DNA from: a bacterium
GTDB lineage: Bacteria; SZUA-79; Acidulodesulfobacterales; Acidulodesulfobacteraceae
Direction of reading: 5' to 3'
DNA: 9,823 bases
NCBI GenBank assembly: GCA_021828445.1
Contig: JAJZJD010000038.1
Span: 1-9,823 of the forward strand
A program made the translations under genes and the position numbers. Below, in pieces: positions 8,478 through 9,823 of the stretch (positions are counted from its first letter, which is position 1; every line of letters begins with the position of its first letter). The notes beneath the pieces are model-generated. The model was not told the origin of the DNA and did not search any database. It saw only the letters and a list, made by a program, of their open reading frames with translations.

Positions 8478-8501
8478 GGGGACGGGCTTAAGTCTGTCCC
8501 C
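8478..8501. repeat. REP-like 24-bp palindrome, copy 1 (nusG-rplK spacer)
   Basis: GGGGAC (8478-8483) and GTCCCC (8496-8501) are the outer arms, with central CTTAAG at 8487-8492. On the plus strand all ten pairs form around a TTAA loop if two G-T wobbles are allowed; on the minus strand (the mRNA side) these become A-C mismatches, leaving a six-pair outer stem. It shares 20 of 24 positions with copy 2 when the copies are read in opposite orientation, and the right arm TCTGTCCCC is identical. The rest of the spacer is plain AT-rich sequence. This looks like a small repeated extragenic palindrome; a role in rplK expression is possible but unproven. Confidence 0.6.
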
Positions 8502-8519
8502 ATTTTATTAAGTTTTAAG

Positions 8520-9155
8520 TTAATTCCTCTCTACCTGAGTAAAATCTAATTCGACCGGAGTAGCTCTGCCGAATATGGATACAAGAACTTCGAGCTTGCT
8601 CTTATCCGGTTTTATTTCGTTAATTACGCCGTTAAAACCTGAAAACGGACCTTCGGTAATTTTAACGCTGTCGCCCTTGGAAAATTCTATCTTTGCTTTT
8701 GGTCTCTTAATGCCTTCGGTTATTTGCGCCACTATCTTTTCCATTTCGGATTCGTCAACGGGCATAGGATTCAACTGGTCGCCCACAAATCCCGTAACCT
8801 TAGGAGTCGCCTTAAGCAAGTGCCATGAATCCGTATTTACGTTCATTCTAACAAAAATATAACCGGGGAAAAATTTTCTTTTAACTTTTTTCTTCCCCCC
8901 TTTAGCAGTTTTTTCTATAATATCTTCTTTAGGAACTATTATATCGCCGAAGTATTTCTTAAAGCCGCTCGAGTTAATTCTTTCTTCAAGCGCAAGTTTG
9001 ACATTATCCTCAAAACCGGAATAAGTATGGACGGCATACCATTTTTTAGGAATCTCGTCGATTTCGACATAATCTCCTCCGTCTGCATCCGCCGCATTTA
9101 TTTCTAAGCCGGATTCAATATTTTCTTCCGTTCTTTCTTGTTCTTCTTTGCTCAT
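8520..9155 (-). CDS. nusG: transcription termination/antitermination factor NusG
   Basis: NusG binds the beta' clamp of RNA polymerase, suppresses pausing, and links polymerase to the ribosome or to Rho. It is 211 residues against about 175-181 usually. The NGN domain starts at KKWYAVHTYSGFE (residues 37-49) and includes KRKFFPGYIFVRM near 92-104 and WHLLKATPKVTGFVG at 111-125. The C-terminal KOW domain covers about 158-208 (SKGDSVKITEGPFSGFNGVI, then VSIFGRATPVELDFTQVE). Odd: 36 residues precede the NGN domain, with 13 acidic and only 2 basic residues. No ATG, GTG or TTG lies in frame between the ATG at 9155 and the domain, so the tail seems real. No Shine-Dalgarno sequence is visible before this ATG; the upstream stretch is A/T only apart from single bases. 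secE ends 31 bases upstream. Confidence 0.97.
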   Translation of the reverse strand: MSKEEQERTEENIESGLEINAADADGGDYVEIDEIPKKWYAVHTYSGFEDNVKLALEERINSSGFKKYFGDIIVPKEDIIEKTAKGGKKKVKRKFFPGYIFVRMNVNTDSWHLLKATPKVTGFVGDQLNPMPVDESEMEKIVAQITEGIKRPKAKIEFSKGDSVKITEGPFSGFNGVINEIKPDKSKLEVLVSIFGRATPVELDFTQVERN

Positions 9156-9186
9156 TAATTTTTTTTGTTTTTAATTTTAATTTATA

Positions 9187-9432
9187 CTAAATTTGAAAAA
9201 AATATGAAAATATTTTAGAAAATAATACGTCTGCAAGACCCAGAAAAGCGGTAACAAGCACTATAAAAATGACGACGACATAAGTCGTCTTTGTCGCTTT
9301 ATCCTTTTCCGGCCATACTATTTTACCGAGTTCCGCTCTAACTTCGTAAAGATATTGTTTTGTTTTTTTTATAAAATCCGAAACAGGATTGCTCTTCATT
9401 TTTATTATTCCCGTATTGATATTTTCTCTCAT
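9187..9432 (-). CDS. secE: protein translocase subunit SecE
   Basis: SecE is the small membrane subunit that clamps SecY in the SecYEG export channel. The 81-residue frame has the single-span form common outside the gamma-proteobacteria. A cytoplasmic amphipathic part carries VRAELGKIVWPEKDKATKTT (residues 31-50), with the hallmark W-P pair, and is followed by one membrane helix at about 51-70 (YVVVIFIVLVTAFLGLADVL). The start is uncertain. ATG at 9432 lies only 16 bases after the tRNA-Trp CCA end and has no ribosome binding site. ATG at 9399 (Met12, giving 70 residues from MKSNPVSDFIKK) has a weak GGGA nine bases upstream and gives a more usual length. The position before nusG is the conserved one. 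Confidence 0.92.
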   Translation of the reverse strand: MRENINTGIIKMKSNPVSDFIKKTKQYLYEVRAELGKIVWPEKDKATKTTYVVVIFIVLVTAFLGLADVLFSKIFSYFFQI

Positions 9433-9448
9433 TAAATTATATGCATAC

Positions 9449-9525
9449 TGGCAGGCCAGGAGGGATTCGAACCCCCAACACTCGGATTTGGAGTCCGATG
9501 CTCTAGCCGTTGGAGCTACTGGCCT
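9449..9525 (-). tRNA. trnW: tRNA-Trp (anticodon CCA)
   Basis: A full cloverleaf reads on the minus strand. The seven-pair acceptor stem is AGGCCAG with CTGGCCT, followed by discriminator G and an encoded CCA (9451-9449). The D arm has GCTC/GAGC. The anticodon stem TCGGA/TCCGA holds the loop CTCCAAA, which gives anticodon CCA for tryptophan. The T arm contains GGTTCGAATCC. Length is 77 including CCA. The sequence around the variable loop, GTGTTGGG, matches tRNA-Trp of other bacteria. It sits 15 bases after rpmG and 16 before the upstream secE ATG, so it is probably cut out of the operon transcript. Confidence 0.97.
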
Positions 9526-9540
9526 ATTATTTTAAAATTT

Positions 9541-9690
9541 TTATTTTGTTTCCTTGTGCGCCGTATGTGTTTTGCAAAATTTGCAATATTTTTTTACGGA
9601 TAATTTTTCCGAAGAAAGCTTTTTGTTTTTTGTAGTAGTATAATTTCTTTGCTTGCATTCGCCGCATGCCAGCGTTATTATCTCTCTCAT
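9541..9690 (-). CDS. rpmG: 50S ribosomal protein L33
   Basis: A short protein of 49 residues, MREIITLACGECKQRNYTTT followed by a lysine-rich tail. L33 sits near the ribosomal E site. The four zinc-binding cysteines are present as two CxxC pairs, Cys9/Cys12 and Cys36/Cys39, so this is the zinc-containing (C+) form. Further family features are RNYTTTKNK near residues 15-23 and the KKYCKFCKTHTAHKETK end. Length and the position between tuf and secE/nusG are usual for rpmG. The stop TAA is at 9543-9541. The only ribosome-binding candidate is AAAGGGG, about 14 bases from the ATG, and it could be masked by pairing with CCCC upstream. Confidence 0.96.
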   Translation of the reverse strand: MREIITLACGECKQRNYTTTKNKKLSSEKLSVKKYCKFCKTHTAHKETK

Positions 9691-9703
9691 TATTTATATA
9701 TTA

Positions 9704-9738
9704 CCCCTTTATTAGGGGACAGAATTAATTCCATCCCC
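9704..9738 (-). promoter_or_regulatory. Possible alternative hairpins before rpmG
   Basis: In the minus-strand RNA, GGGG (9738-9735), CCCC (9718-9715) and GGGG (9707-9704) follow one another. The middle CCCC can pair with the first GGGG (a ten-pair palindrome with G-U wobbles) or with the last GGGG, which is the only Shine-Dalgarno-like sequence of rpmG. The two foldings exclude each other. This is seen as complementarity only; there is no direct evidence of regulation, and the second stem is only four pairs. Confidence 0.3.
9715..9738. repeat. REP-like 24-bp palindrome, copy 2 (tuf-rpmG spacer)
   Basis: On the plus strand GGGGACAGA, ATTAAT and TCCATCCCC form an imperfect palindrome centred at 9726.5. 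Read on the minus strand it pairs along ten positions around a TTAA loop with two G-U wobbles. It matches copy 1 at 20 of 24 positions in opposite orientation, differing at positions 6, 9, 10 and 15, and the 3' arm TCTGTCCCC is identical. No run of U follows on the minus strand, so it does not look like a rho-independent terminator for tuf. Such short palindromes are often spread by REP-associated tyrosine transposases; that link is inference here. Confidence 0.6.
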
Positions 9739-9740
9739 AT

Positions 9741-9759
9741 TCTATGTTTTTCTATGTTT
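9741..9759. repeat. Short tandem direct repeat between tuf and rpmG
   Basis: TCTATGTTT occurs at 9741-9749 and again at 9751-9759, a ten-base period just after the tuf stop. It may be chance in AT-rich spacer DNA or a scar next to the palindrome. No function is suggested. Confidence 0.5.
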
Positions 9760-9762
9760 AAA

Positions 9763-9823
9763 TTACTCTATAACCTCTGTTATAACTCCGGCTCCAACCG
9801 TGTGCCCGCCTTCTCTTATCGCG
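9763..9823 (-). CDS. tuf: elongation factor Tu (C-terminal end only)
   Basis: The last 19 codons before TAA (9765-9763) read AIREGGHTVGAGVITEVIE, the characteristic C-terminus of EF-Tu domain 3 (E. coli AIREGGRTVGAGVV). EF-Tu delivers aminoacyl-tRNA to the ribosome as a GTPase. The rest of the gene lies beyond the right edge. The position upstream of rpmG/secE/nusG is the usual one for a second tuf copy. His replaces the commoner Arg in the GGRT motif, a known variant. Only 61 bases are available, but the match is unmistakable. Confidence 0.93.
   Translation of the reverse strand, partial: AIREGGHTVGAGVITEVIE

Noticed and set aside
8478..8510. Palindrome plus ATTTTATT as a rho-independent terminator
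   Set aside because: The T-rich side faces the plus strand, where no gene ends. On the coding strand the hairpin is followed by AAGAAAAGAGG, so it is not a terminator of nusG.
305..8862. Open frames of 64-132 codons on the plus strand (for example 305-703, 965-1276, 3180-3557, 5079-5390, 7385-7720)
   Set aside because: Each lies antisense inside a recognised conserved gene, has no family resemblance, and is explained by the codon pattern of the real gene.
1..9823. CRISPR array, insertion sequence, phage or defence genes
   Set aside because: No spaced direct repeats, transposase, integrase or unfamiliar genes occur; the window is a continuous core operon.

Overview
The window is a ribosomal-protein and RNA-polymerase operon of a bacterium, with every gene on the minus strand. 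In transcription order (from right to left) it holds: the 3' end of tuf, rpmG, tRNA-Trp, secE, nusG, rplK, rplA, rplJ, rplL, rpoB and the 5' half of rpoC. This is the conserved secE-nusG-rplKAJL-rpoBC block seen across bacteria. rpoC runs off the left edge after 652 codons and tuf off the right edge with only its last 19 codons present. No plausible gene lies on the plus strand, and no gene-free stretch is longer than about 160 bases.

The DNA is fairly AT-rich, with many ATA and AGA codons and very AT-rich spacers. The proteins look Gram-negative and most like the former Deltaproteobacteria. RpoB has the proteobacterial-type insert near residues 960-1080 with a KGD motif, followed by RGDELPPGV. 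RpoC begins its conserved core with KDPLSFNSIKLGIASPD. The tRNA encodes its own CCA end. A more exact assignment (for example one of the uncultured low-GC deltaproteobacterial-like lineages) would be a guess.

Layout: positions 1-1956 rpoC (partial); 1958-6112 rpoB; 6162-6551 rplL; 6618-7136 rplJ (TTG start), preceded by an L10-type leader RNA at about 7176-7270; 7294-8001 rplA; 8029-8457 rplK; 8458-8519 a spacer carrying a palindrome; 8520-9155 nusG; 9187-9432 secE; 9449-9525 tRNA-Trp; 9541-9690 rpmG; 9691-9762 a spacer with a second copy of the palindrome; 9763-9823 tuf (partial). The products cooperate in gene expression: EF-Tu, L33, L11, L1, L10 and L7/L12 build or feed the ribosome, beta and beta' form the catalytic core of RNA polymerase, NusG couples polymerase to the ribosome, and SecE is a subunit of the protein-export channel.

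I do not see a new biological system here. The points most worth a second look are: a pair of related 24-bp REP-like palindromes in opposite orientation on either side of nusG-secE-trnW-rpmG; possible alternative RNA pairings over the rpmG start; unusual acidic N-terminal tails on both RpoC and NusG; and the L10 leader followed by a TTG-started rplJ.
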